DNA of 64,000 nt from Narthecium ossifragum. Lineage: Eukaryota > Streptophyta > Magnoliopsida > Dioscoreales > Nartheciaceae. Position numbers and translations under genes: made by a program. Location of the stretch: NCBI GenBank assembly GCA_963920575.1, contig OY986971.1, positions 25,128,145-25,192,144 on the forward strand, read 5' to 3'. The notes below the pieces were generated by a model. It worked only from the letters and a program-made list of their open reading frames with translations, ran no database searches and was not told where the DNA came from. Shown piece by piece: positions 48,111 to 58,511 of this stretch; the stretch's first letter is position 1, and the number at the start of each line of letters is the position of its first letter.

Positions 48111-48677
48111 AAGAACGATGGAGTTTTGAAACCCTAACCGGCCATTAACGGAGAGGTAAACAGTGGCTACTGGCTGCTTAATCAGTGGTTTTCAAACCCT
48201 AACCTATAATAATCTAGGACGATTGTAAAGAAATAAAGTGGTAAACACCATACCTTTGTTTGTACGATTGAAGAAGTAGATGCCGGTAGCCCTATCACGC
48301 TCTCAAAAAAACAAATGAAGCCCCGTTGCCGCTCCGGTATGAAGAATGTGGGACGAAGAAGAGATCTCCGACGAAGAAGGTTGGATTTGAGTTTCAAATC
48401 CAAGAAATAGAGCCGGCGCCGCCGTTGGTTGGAGAGGGACGAGAGGTCGGGGGAGGGGGGCGGTGGGAAGAGAGAATGAGAGAATGAGAGAGGTCGGGGA
48501 GGAATTTTGAAACATGCCGCCAATTTTTGGCTTCTCACGTTTGGGGGGAAGAAGAGATAGTGGGGAAAAAGGCAAATGCAACATGATAGTGGAAAGTTCA
48601 ACGTGGCTTATTTAGCTGATGACACCTGGCCAGGCCCTTGCAAGACCCTTGCAAGGCCCTGGCCTCTAGCAAAATTG
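48030..48677 (-). repeat. Right terminal inverted repeat of the large MULE
   Basis: Inverse of the left TIR at 35230-35870, ending CCTCTAGCAAAATTG next to the 9-bp target duplication. Confidence 0.9.
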
Positions 48678-48686
48678 GGCAGAAAG

Positions 48687-49095
48687 GGAGCAGTGAATAA
48701 AAAATGCGAAACAATTTAAAAAAAAATGATGAGTTGAGCAAGAAGGCTACATGATTGCAAAAGTTTATCAGCGCCGGTTGACTATCCTCCGGTTCCTTAA
48801 TAATAGACACCCCAGAGGATCGACATGATAAGCTATTCCATCAGTGCCGGTCAACTGCCCTCTGGTTCCCAAATAATAGGTATCTTATAGGATTGACACG
48901 ACCGAGCTATTCAATAAGTAATTACATTATAACCGTCTTCCGGTTCCCAAACTGTATATGCCCATGCTAGTCCAAACCTACAAAAGCCACTTGTTTTCCT
49001 AGGAATATGCAATTGGACCTTTACATATAATGGTTCCCCAAAAATTAGCACATATGCAATTGGTATATGAAAATTACAACTTGAATGCAATTAAC
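48687..49095. other. Host flank, continuation of the duplicated block
   Basis: From about 48957 the text (TGCCCATGCTAGTCCAAACCT; TTACATATAATGGTTCCCC; ACAACTTGAATGCAAT) matches 14700-14940. No gene. Confidence 0.65.
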
Positions 49096-49111
49096 ATCGA
49101 TCCATCAACTT

Positions 49112-50484
49112 TTTTTTTTTTAAAGACATAAGCCAAAAGGCTGGGTCACAAACAATTAGGCAGCAAAAAGACCCACTGGGTCGAACCCACTGAAGGGATG
49201 CCCAGTGACAATAGAAGCGATCTCACGTGCCTGCCTTGCAACAAAATCCGCCCGTTGATTATCTTCACGGGGAATATAAAGGGCTTGAAAATCTTTCAGT
49301 CTACTAGCTAGCCACCAGATCTCCTGTAGCAGAGGCAACATACTACCGGTACATGATATGCTCCCGTGAACCAGACCAATCGCAGCTTGGGAATCACTCT
49401 CAACCACCAAGGATGAGAATCCCCGCCGGCTAGATTCTTGTATTGCAAGCTTAATTGCTCCGAGTTCACCACGAATCACAGAATCATCCATAATCACATA
49501 GGCATCAGAAGCAGTCCAAGTGATGTTGTCTTGATCATCCACACACACAACGCCAATCCCCGTAATATCTTCACCTGTCCCAACCGAAGCATCCACTTGA
49601 ACACGCACCCCCTCCCTGGACGGCCTTGGCTGGCCGCCTGTTCGAGCTTGACGACCATGAACTAAAAGATACTCCTTTGCTAGCCAACGAATTCGCCGCG
49701 TAATATCCAACACGTGCTCCACCTCCTGCTCATAAACTAGTAAGCATCGCGACTTCCATAGACACCAAAGGGTGTATGCCACTAATGATTTTGCCTGTTC
49801 AATACGGCCATCCTTTGAGCTCTTGCCAAGAAATTGAAAACATATGTCATAATCCCATCCATTCAAATCCACCTGCGAACCATTCGGAAACACCATCCTC
49901 CATATTGACAACGCAAATGGACAGCGGAAGAAAATGTGCTCTAGCGTCTCATCCTCCCCGCTGCAACTTCGACAGGTTTTGTCACTTGTCATGCACACCG
50001 CCCACAATGAAGCAAGTGTAGAGAGCTTATAGTGGGATATCCGCCATAGAAAATGTCGCACACGAGGTCCCGCTGGTGCTCGCCAAACTCGTTTCCACCA
50101 CTGAAACATATGCTGAACGCTGCTACCCATTACTTGAGAGCTCTCCAGGAACTGATAACAAGAGGATGTGGAAATCCTCTCGCCACCGCCCCCCATCCAT
50201 CGGAAGGTATCCGCCGATGCCCCCCGATCAACCTGAACGGAGCAAATATGTTCCACCATCTCCGGCGGGAGTAGACCAGCTAGGCGATCCGCTCTCCAAC
50301 ACCCATGGCCATCTAGAAACTCTCCGACGCGGCTGGAAACAGAGTCGCAATCCACCAAAATAGGGCATGGGTTCCTCTCTGTAAAGACGATGCACCAAAC
50401 CACCAGTCCTCGATGAAGCTAAGCGTGCTACCGGCGCAGGGAATCCATCGTATGCCCAGATTAAGCAGCTTTGCCAACCGGCAG
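49112..50484 (-). mobile_element. 5'-truncated LINE with perfect 16-bp target duplication
   Basis: Flanked on both sides by ATCGATCCATCAACTT (49096-49111 and 50485-50500). The T-run just inside the left end is the poly(A) tail of a minus-strand LINE. Only the last 1.37 kb of the element was copied. Confidence 0.93.
49156..50484 (-). pseudogene. LINE ORF2 C-terminus: zf-RVT and RNase H
   Basis: A 415-codon open frame (49156-50403) holds zf-RVT (FLWRISHYKLSTLASLWA, CRSCSGEDETLEHIFFRCPF) and a plant-LINE RNase H with all catalytic positions: D (VQVDASVG), E (IRGELGAIKLAIQE), D (VVESDSQAAI) and D (NQRADFVARQ). Upstream coding (GSTLSFIEDWWFG, 50410-50484) is in another frame, so there is one frameshift near 50400. 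It lacks endonuclease and reverse transcriptase because of 5' truncation. It differs from the LINE at 16441 in sequence and so belongs to another family. Confidence 0.88.
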
Positions 50485-50574
50485 ATCGATCCATCAACTT
50501 GAATGCAATTAATTGACATAGCATACTATAGATCATGCATTCCTACGATTGATCGAACATTGTATGGTATGAAT

Positions 50575-52579
50575 TAACTTGTCTCGTCTTCTACGAACTT
50601 GTCCGACGTACCGATCTACCAAACATTGTCTGGTATTTGTTCGCGAATAAAACGTCGATCTCGCAGGGACGAGATCTTTATTTTATTTCGAGCAAAAAAT
50701 AATAATTTAATTGCATATGAAGAGATTGCGGGCACAACACCCCTGGATCGCCGAATTGGCGAATCCATCGTTTACATCCCCGTAGGGAATACCTCCGATT
50801 CTAGATCCGATATTAAAAAAAGGAAAATGGAATCCTTACATTTTTATATCAAAAATGAAAGGAAACTGGAAGGGAAGAAAGAGCATGTAAGGTTTTTATT
50901 TCTTAATCCTTCACCTTCGTTACCATATTGATTGATGACATATTTTTTGTCCTTCAAGTTCCAGCAGTGCCTGGGCCGATCGGAACCTCTTCAGACTTCT
51001 AGCAGGATGTCGATATCGATGCTCTGCTCCAGGTTCCAGCAACACTTGGACCGATCAGAATTTCCTCAAGCCTCCAGCAGCTCGCCGACGCTCCCCTGCT
51101 TCCCTCCGGGTTCCAGCAATGCTTGGGCCGATCAGAATCTCCTCAAGCCTTCAGCAGCCTGCCGATGCTCCCCTGCTTCCCTCCGGGTTCCAGCTGGGCC
51201 AATCAGAATCTCCTCAGACCTCTAGCAGCACATCGACGCTCCCTTCCAGGTTCAGCAATGCTTCAGCCTCTGCTTCTGGGATCTCAACAGCGCCTCCACG
51301 TCTCCAAGCTTCAGCCTCTGCTTCTGGATCTCAACAGCGCCTCCACCTCTCCAAAGGTCTTCCAACCCCTCATACGTACTCTTCCCATCTATTTATAGGT
51401 GTAGAAGGAAATCTCAAAGATCTGCTGGTCTATCTAGATAGTTAGGAGGTTCAGCCATATCTTTTTTTAGTTTGAGACGTCGAGGCTGAATCAAAACATA
51501 TCTCTTGGCTGTTTGTTGAGATCTTTTGTTGGGATGGTGTGTAGTTGCTGAGAGAAATCTGCATACGCATTGGGCGACAACCTCTTCTTTCTTATCCACT
51601 GCTCCACGTATGCTCCATTCCAGCTTGAAGGCAGGCGTGTATGTTTTAGAGAGCCCTGCACATCCCCTGTTTGTTACTGCTGAGATCATTCCAGCTTGAA
51701 GGCACGCATGTATATTTCAGGGAGTTAGAGATCAGTTATGCATATCTCCAGTTTGTTACTGCTGAAAGCTTATGAGAGCCACGTCTGCTCTCTTTGTTCA
51801 AAATCTGAGTTTAAACGCATGGGTTGAGGAGATTGAGAGATCTCGTAAGTTAGAGATATCTCATGAATCAAGAACCCATCAGTTAAGAGAGTTGATATGC
51901 ATCTTTTGGAACTCACGTGCATGGGTTTGTAGAAAATGGAGCTTGCATATGCATGGGTTTGATGGTTTATAGAGAATAGAACTTACATGCTTATACATAG
52001 GTTTAGTGGTTTGCTGAGAGTGGAGCTCATGTGTAGATGCATGAGAAAATTTGCATGAGCTAAGGACATGCATGGAGAGATTGGGTTAGACATGGTTGAT
52101 GGTGGAACTCACGTGCATGTGCATGAGCATGAGAGAGAGTTTATGATTTTCTCTCTCAATTCAAACTTTTATATGTAGTTTGAACCACTGTAGGTTTCAC
52201 TGTTGGAGAGTTCTTATCCTCTCATGGTTGTTCAATATTTGAACTTTATGTTCAGGTTTTGAACATGTTTTGAATTAAGATGCTTGTTCAAATTCGAATA
52301 TTTTGGTTCGAATTTTGAATATTAATTTGAATTTTGAATTTTGTTTTGATCATGCTGTAGGAAATTTAGTAGACTGTCCTTGTATCCTTTTAGCTTATAT
52401 AGGATGCCATCAAAGCTAAATAGGACCCTGGTATTATGTAGGGGAAGTCTTAGGCTTTTATTTTAGCCTAAGTTTTTTTAGATACCCTGGGGGTGATGAA
52501 AATGCATATGCACATGTCAAAATGTTTAATTTCGTAAATGATATGAAACTTAGGTTTAGCTAAAATTGGTGTCAACAGT
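50575..52579. mobile_element. Probable LTR-derived block in the oxidase upstream region
   Basis: Host-like DNA ends near ATGAATTAACTT (about 50580) and oxidase-upstream DNA resumes at ATTAACTTTCC (52580), so about 2 kb is inserted. The 8-mer ATTAACTT is at both sides. The block ends GGTGTCAACAG and has a tandem repeat array, as in some large copia LTRs. No retroviral-type genes are visible. A 110-codon frame at 50599 has no recognised domain. Class and ends are uncertain. Confidence 0.4.
50955..51265. repeat. About 85-bp GC-rich tandem repeat, 4 copies
   Basis: Units start TTCCAGCA and contain TGGGCCGATCAGAATCTCCT and GCTCCCCTGCTTCCCTCCGG. They are followed by two 50-base TTCAGCCTCTGCTTCTGG units. 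Confidence 0.85.
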
Positions 52580-52584
52580 ATTAA

Positions 52585-52875
52585 CTTTCCTTTGACCAAA
52601 TTGTGGAGCACTCCAGCTGCCCGGCCAGCACGTGACGCTCCTGTGTCTACCCAAACAAAGAAGAACTAAGGGTGTGTTTGATTGCTTGAATCAATTATGC
52701 ACCTTGATCGTGGGATGCATGATATGCATGCATCAGTCATCCAATATTGTTGTTTGGTTGCTGAATTATCTGAAGCATGGGCCATGTGATGCACCCTTAT
52801 CTTCATAAATATATACATGTATTAGCACACACAATCCCATTTCATAAAAGTGTTGGAAGAATATGGCATCCTTTA
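52585..52875 (+). pseudogene. Promoter and first five codons of a second oxidase gene, cut off
   Basis: Bases 52590-52620 (TTGACCAAATTGTGGAG) match the upstream region of the intact gene (30318). A TATA-like ATATATACATG precedes TGTTGGAAGAATATGGCATCC, which matches TTGGAAGAAGATGGCATCC at 30503. The ATG is 52863-52865 and coding MASFR stops matching at 52875, where a MITE begins. No later exons appear in the window. Confidence 0.8.
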
Positions 52876-52993
52876 GGGGCCGTTTGGATGGAGAAAAAGT
52901 ATGTATAAACTCCATTTATGCATCCAAACACTTTATTCATAATTTTACATAACAATCTTTGATACTTGCATAACTTTTACATTATACACTATG
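52876..52993 (+). mobile_element. Partial MITE, same family as 4322
   Basis: GGGGCCGTTTGGATGG starts immediately after TTA (a probable target duplication). The body (GCATCCAAACACTTTATTCA and ATGCAAACTTATCCTATG) is closely similar to the 4322 copy. The right TIR is missing; unrelated GC-rich DNA follows at 52994. Confidence 0.75.
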
Positions 52994-53351
52994 CAAACTT
53001 ATCCTATGTGTTGCGATTGAGCCGTCAGGTGGAAGCTCCAGAGGAGATGCAGGGAGCTCGGGCGACGGGCGAGATCGGTGTGGGTGGGACCTCGAGGCCG
53101 AGGTCGAATCGGGCTGGAGAGGAGGGTGGAAGTTTCCTGAGGGGAGGGGGGGGGGGTCAGCCGTGATTAATGGGTTCGCCGGAGGTGGGGGATTCGTTGG
53201 GGTGGTGACTGCGAGGTTGTGGAGGAAGGACGAGGGAAGAGGGGGTGGCCCATAGTGGAGTGGGTGGTGATGGTGTTGGAGAAGATGAGAGAGGAGGATG
53301 GGAGATGGTAGGGGAATAGGGCCTTGGCAGAGGAGATGGTCGTCAGAGTAG
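52994..53351. other. GC-rich DNA of unknown origin
   Basis: Sits between the broken MITE and the MATE-like piece. Frames on both strands are low-complexity. It may be part of one captured gene fragment together with the next feature. Confidence 0.35.
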
Positions 53352-53502
53352 ATGGCCGCCTCAGTTCCAATCGTGCTCCTCTGGGTCACCATGCTCCCCC
53401 TCCTCTTGCTCTGCAGCCAGGACCCCGACATCGCCACCACCGCCCACGTGTACATCCTCGCCTGCCTCCCGGACCTCATCTTCCAATCCCTCCTCCACCT
53501 TC
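53352..53502 (+). pseudogene. MATE-transporter-like fragment
   Basis: The frame from 53352 reads VPIVLLWVTMLPLLLLCSQD, then PDIATTAHVYILACLPDLIF and QSLLHL. This resembles the plant MATE segment xLGQDPDIAxxAxxYxxxxLPDLxxQSFLHP. It is cut by the solo LTR at 53503. There is no proper start, with an in-frame TAG directly before the ATG. It is probably an exon fragment captured by a transposon. The match rests on a 50-residue stretch. Confidence 0.5.
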
Positions 53503-55881
53503 TGTGAGGACCTGTCCCTCCAATCCTTGGTCGACCCCCTGGGTCGGGCCCGTGGCTCGTTGTGGACCACAAGGGTAATTTTTGGTAAATTGCGCCTTGT
53601 CGGTTTGTTTCACACCCGCGTGTGCACACACAGCCTCTGATTGATGATTGTGTTTGACTAGATCCGTTGAGGGGATTTTTGACTTGTGGATCGATCTAAA
53701 CTGGTGTTGGATCGATCCATTTTGGTCTTGGATCGATCCGGGTACTGTAGCAGGGCAATTGAGCTTGTAGCAGAGCAGTTGAGCGGCGAGGACGATCGGC
53801 ATGGCCGTCGCTCTCCGTTGTCAGAGGAGAGGACCTCTCCTTCACCTTCTCCTTCTCCTTCCCCCTCCTTCCCCGGCCTTCCCCTTCCTTCTCCTTCTCT
53901 TCTCCTTCTCTTCTTCTTGCTTCTCCTTTCTTCTCTTCCGCGGTTCTGTTTTTTCCTCTGTTTCCTTCCGGGGCAGCCATCTTCTTCTCCTCCGTTCTCC
54001 CTCCTCCGGCCACCGTTTTGGGTGTTCTAAAGCTCGTTGGATCCGTGGCGATGAGAGGAAGATCCATGAAGTGGTTTGGAACCTTATTGCTGACTGATTA
54101 GTGGGGAATCAGCCGAGGATTAGCGCAGTTCGGTAGGTGTTCTACCTACGAGAGTTGTTTATGGGTTTCTCTTAGTCTAGCCGTTAAATCTCGTTGAAAT
54201 TGTGTTGTTGGATGCATGTTGCTTAGTATAATTTATGGTTTAAGTTTCTTGAACTTTGGTTGAGATTTTAGTAGAATTTATGCATGTTTTATCTCGGATT
54301 TTTCGGTTTCTGCTGTTCTTGAAGAACAGCCGGTTTGCGGCGCGTTTTTCGATTGGTACGTGTATTATCTTGGGTTGTGATGAGAATAAGAGTTGTAGAT
54401 CTCTGAGTTATCTTTCCATTCTAGCTTATTTCATATTTTTTCGATTTTTCTACGAATTGTGGTCATTTTTCTCGTGGCCTACGACGAGACTGATCTGAAG
54501 CTGGTATGAAGCTGTTTGGATCGATCCAAATATTCCGGATCGATCCACTATTTTCTGGATTGATCCAAATGTTCCGGATCGATCCCAAAGCTGTTTGATG
54601 GGGTTTTGTGAACTATTTTAGTGGTTTTGATTAGTGTTTTCCCACTAATCGAACCGTTGGATGTTTCCCGATTTTGGATATGTTGATCTTAGCATGTAGA
54701 TCTACTAGAGCCTAAGTTGGATCTTGAATCCAACGTCGTTTGGTGTTTTGGTGTTTTAGTATAATATTATATGTTCGGATTATAATATTATATTTTACTG
54801 TTCTTCGGTTTTCGGGGTTGCTTCCCGTTGCAGGAGTTCGCGGTTGACGGTCGTGGTACCGTCGTAATGCCATGACCCGCTGCGGATCGGCTGGCAGCGG
54901 TTGGTAGTACTGCTGCAGCGATCCTGTTGGACTTGTATGCTGCCTTGACATACTGTTGCATGCCTATTTCCTCTTGCTTGTGTATGTTCATAGCATGCAT
55001 TTTTTGTTGTGCATTAGTTGCATGGTTAGGGCGTGGGTGATTTGTGGATCGCCGTCCCGAGGTTGGAAGCTCGGATTTAGCCCCAGGACCGGGGTTGGGT
55101 AGTTAGGACTTGGTTCGAATTGTGGTGTCCAGTCAAACTTGATGATAGGCTTAGATGACTGGTACACATGTTGCTTGATGATTATAGAGGTCGTGTCGGC
55201 CTTGAGTCGGATGCTGAGGTGTAGCCCGTGTTCCACTGTATTGACCTTTGAGTAGAGAGGTTGACTACTTAGCGGTGCTATTTCCCGCCTACAGTGCCGT
55301 TCCCTGCTTGTGGGCCTGCAGTGTTGTTTCCTGATACTGAGTGTGACCAGACATGTGACCAGCTTGGTTGGAAGACCATGATCGTGGGCCTCAGGGACAC
55401 GTGGTGGGGTTATGGGGCCCCTGTGTACACCCAGGTCTTACTTGAGGGCGACACTGTTACGTTCCCCCTTCCTTCTGTGTGACGTAGTGTAGAACTCTAC
55501 TGAGCTTTATGCTCACTCCTACCCGGGCTGCATTTTGCAGGTGCAGGAGCCTTCTCTTCTTTAGTAGCCCCTACCGGGCAGGTGTTTGGTGGCGCGGCGG
55601 CGTCTAGCGGGGTCTGAGGACCGATGATCACTTTCTACACTTTTGTTATAGTTAGTCTACTACGGGAGTATGATGTTTAAGCTGTTGTAACCCCCTTTGA
55701 GGTTTTTGAATATTATATTATATCTTTTGAGGTTTGAAATTATTGTATTATTCAGGGGTGCTTATGAACTGTTTAATGAAACCAGTAAGTTAGTGGGAAC
55801 CCCTCGCCATTATTTTCCGCATTTAGTTAGGTTCCGGTTCGCGTCGCCTTGGAGAGGGGTTCCGCGGGTCGGGGCGCGACA
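53503..55881 (-). mobile_element. Solo LTR 4 (2.38 kb), minus orientation
   Basis: On + it starts TGTGAGGACCTG and ends GGGTCGGGGCGCGACA, the inverse of the other LTRs. A perfect CCTTC duplication flanks it (53498-53502 and 55882-55886). It contains GGATCGATCC palindromes, so it is nearest to solo LTR 2. No internal genes. Confidence 0.9.
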
Positions 55882-55886
55882 CCTTC

Positions 55887-56867
55887 CCTCGGTGAGTTAG
55901 AGAGGTGGCGGCGCCGGCTTGGAGAGAAAGGGGTGTAGCTTTATGAAGATACTCCACGGTCGATGGATACATTGACTGCATCGATCGCCGCACCACGGTT
56001 GATCCATGCATCATTCGCCACATCAAGAAATTATAAAATATGAATTTTTCCATTTTACAAACGTTTTCCTATGCGTAGTGTATTAAATAATATTATTCAT
56101 ATGTTATTGTCATAAAATATTAATTTCAGTGAGACCATATCATGTCCAATGCTATTTATTTTATACTATTTTAACTAATAATATTATTATATTAATATAA
56201 GTGGGTCCGCATGGGATACATTACCATGTCACCATTTTAATAATATTATATTATTAGATTAATAATAAATAATAATAGTTTCTTTTATTAATAATATATT
56301 CGATCCGGTGGCGGACGACTGGACGTCGCTGATTTAACACTTTATGTACAAACATTTGAATTAACACTATAATTAATTAAAATATTATAATCTTAACCCA
56401 CTATCTTATCCACTATTATAATATTTTATATTTTATACACTTTACAATTCTCACCCTTATCCCAATATTAACCCACTAACTTATCCCTGTTTTTAAGCTA
56501 AATCCCAAAAGTGGGTTAAGCTTATCCCGATTTCTTATCCCACTTTTCTACCCCTAACCCCCCTTAACCCTATTCCCCTTAACCCCGAACCAAACGGAGG
56601 CTTAGGGGTAGTGGGGGTGAATGATTACCTGGCACGGGACCCACCTAGTACCTATATACCTTCACTTTAAGAACATTTTCACAATTTAATAGAAATCGAT
56701 AAATTTGTGAATGAAACAAACGGATCCTCATATTTTGAAGTACATATATTCATGAGGGGTATGGTTGCTACATGATGGAATGAGCTGCAAGCAGAAACTA
56801 AGACAAAACTTTAATAAATAAATAAAAACCTAGGTCAAAATGTGGGGAAAGATACAACAATTGCTCA
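55887..56867. other. AT-rich non-coding with MITE and Helitron remnants
   Basis: ACCCTTATCCC and TAACCCC text near 56450-56602 ends in CCAAACGGAGGCTTA, a MITE-like terminus without a matched left end. Just after it, GGGACCCACCTAGT (56636-56649) resembles the Helitron 3' ends at 11973 and 13355, in + orientation but with a degenerate hairpin. No gene. Confidence 0.45.
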
Positions 56868-57502
56868 TAAATAAATAGGGTTAATAACACTTTACTCCCT
56901 TCTAGTTTCACAATATGTCAATTTACCCCATATAGTTTAAAACGTGACAAAACGCACCCTTATGTTTTCAATGTGGTTGTTTTACACCCAAAGCTCAAAC
57001 GGCGTTGGCCTGGCTGACGGCAAGCCGAGTAAATAGGTCTTGTGCAACGCACGTGACCCCCTTTTACCGATTTTGCCCTGTTACCGTCGAGTGGCTGAAC
57101 CTATTCACCCCAACTAGATTTATATATCCATGTCCCCCGCCCTAATCGCCGGAGCGAAACCAACCTCCACCACCGCTTCTTCGCCGGAGAGTCATCGTCT
57201 TCGGTGTGAACCCTCTAATTGCCGTGAGGGAACCCTCCACCGCTTTTCGCCATCAGCGACACAGGTCATCGTCTCGTCTCCCTCTAATCGCTGTAGGGAA
57301 CCCTCCACCGCTTCTTCGCCATCAACGACACAGGTCAGTTAGGGTTTTTCCTATTCCCCCTTAAGGTCCGTTAGGTGTTTAGGTTTTTTCCCTTGGCTTG
57401 GGTTCAATCTACATTTTGATGATTAGCTACATGTTGAAGAAGTCACCCACATAGGGAAGTACCCACCTCAGTGGGGGTTCCATCGCCTCATCGAAGAGGG
57501 AG

Positions 57503-57981
57503 GATTACAAATGCCACTGCGGAGTGAAGGCCAAATTGAGGATTTCACGGATGCAGCAGAATCCTGGAAGAAAATTCCTAGGTTGTGCAACCCACAGGTA
57601 ACTTGATATGCATTGAGCATTTGATAGGAGGGTTTACAGGGATCTGGTACTCAATTGATCCTTTCATTCTTTCTGTAGGGTCATGGAAGTTGCAATTTCT
57701 TCCTATGGGTTGATGAAGAGGTATGTGAGCCCAACAAAGATATTGTTATCAACGAATTGAGGGATAAGGTGCATAAACTGGAGGCACGGTTGGATTCTTG
57801 TCACGATAAGGCAATGGCAGATCTGCAAGTTATGAAGAATTTCAATGATGATAAAGACAAAATAATTGCCATGCTTGAGGTGCAGAATAGGCAATTGAAA
57901 TTTAGAGTCAGGGCATATTTGATTAGTTTGATGTTGTCATGGATAATAGCAATTCACCTAGTATTCCATTGTCTTATATAA
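57503..57981 (+). pseudogene. GRF zinc finger, coiled-coil, membrane-anchor gene
   Basis: The first exon (to 57597) encodes YKCHCGVKAKLRISRM, QQNPGRKFLGC. The second (57679-57981) encodes GHGSCNFFLWVDEE, then a coiled coil (INELRDKVHKLEARLDS) and a C-terminal hydrophobic helix (LISLMLSWIIAIHLVFHCLI). The finger pattern CxC, NPGRKFxGC, C-x-FFxWVDE is a GRF zinc finger, as in small At4g04775-like plant proteins. No ATG is found in frame upstream (an in-frame TAG precedes it), and the exon phases do not join by one base. The gene is therefore probably broken or its borders are misread. The function of such proteins is unknown. Confidence 0.7.
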
Positions 57982-58009
57982 ACTTATTGTGTAACCAATG
58001 TTGGTGTAA

Positions 58010-58290
58010 GTTATTGTGTAACCAATGTTGATGTAAGCCCAATGTTTTGTATGTAGCAGTTGTATGGAGTCAGGTCAATGTTTGATGTTGAACACTTCAA
58101 TTGTATAACCCCTGTTTTGTATTGTATGAACACTTGGTAAGCAATTTTGTAACCAATGTCAATATAATGGCAATGTAAGCAGTTGTATATAACCCCTGTT
58201 TTGTGTGAACACAATGTAAGTAGTTGTATATAACCCCTGTTCTGTATGAACACAATGTAAGCAATTATATAACCCCTGTTTTGTTTACAC
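58010..58290. repeat. Short tandem repeat around TATAACCCCTGTTTTGTATG
   Basis: About five imperfect units of 45-60 bases containing AACACAATGTAAGCA-type text. It lies downstream of the GRF gene. Confidence 0.8.
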
Positions 58291-58511
58291 CTCTATAGTG
58301 TCAAAATTTGATGTTTCACATCTCATTATCAATTTGATCAAAGTTTTACAGAACCAGAAACTACATACACACATAAACACTATTTTACAGAACCACAAAA
58401 TACTTACATTGTCACACATAAACACTGTTTTACAGAACCACAAAATAGCTAATAACAAAAACCATACATAATCAAAATTCAAAGTCTCATTAGTAGCACA
58501 TTTAATAATTT

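Larger units (their letters stand above)
35230..48677. mobile_element. 13.4-kb composite MULE with transposase and Ulp1-like gene
   Basis: Both ends read inward CAATTTTGCTAGAGG. The flanking 9-mers are GGCAGAAAA (35221-35229) and GGCAGAAAG (48678-48686), so 8 of 9 agree. TIRs of about 640 bases are nearly identical, and a minisatellite arm extends the inversion to about 1.5-1.8 kb. Inside, left to right: a FAR1-type transposase (+), an RRM fragment, an exon of another MULE transposase, a satellite block and a Ulp1/C48 protease gene (-). The layout resembles known Ulp1-carrying MULEs such as Arabidopsis Kaonashi and melon CUMULE. The near-perfect TIRs imply recent activity. Confidence 0.92.

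Noticed and set aside
50599..50931. 110-codon + strand frame with GTTPLDRRIGESIVYIPVG
   Set aside because: It looks protein-like, but I recognise no family and it sits in a probable LTR block; kept as unassigned rather than called a gene.
53476..54067. Minus-strand Arg/Glu-rich frames
   Set aside because: Products of CT-rich LTR sequence; no start context or domain.
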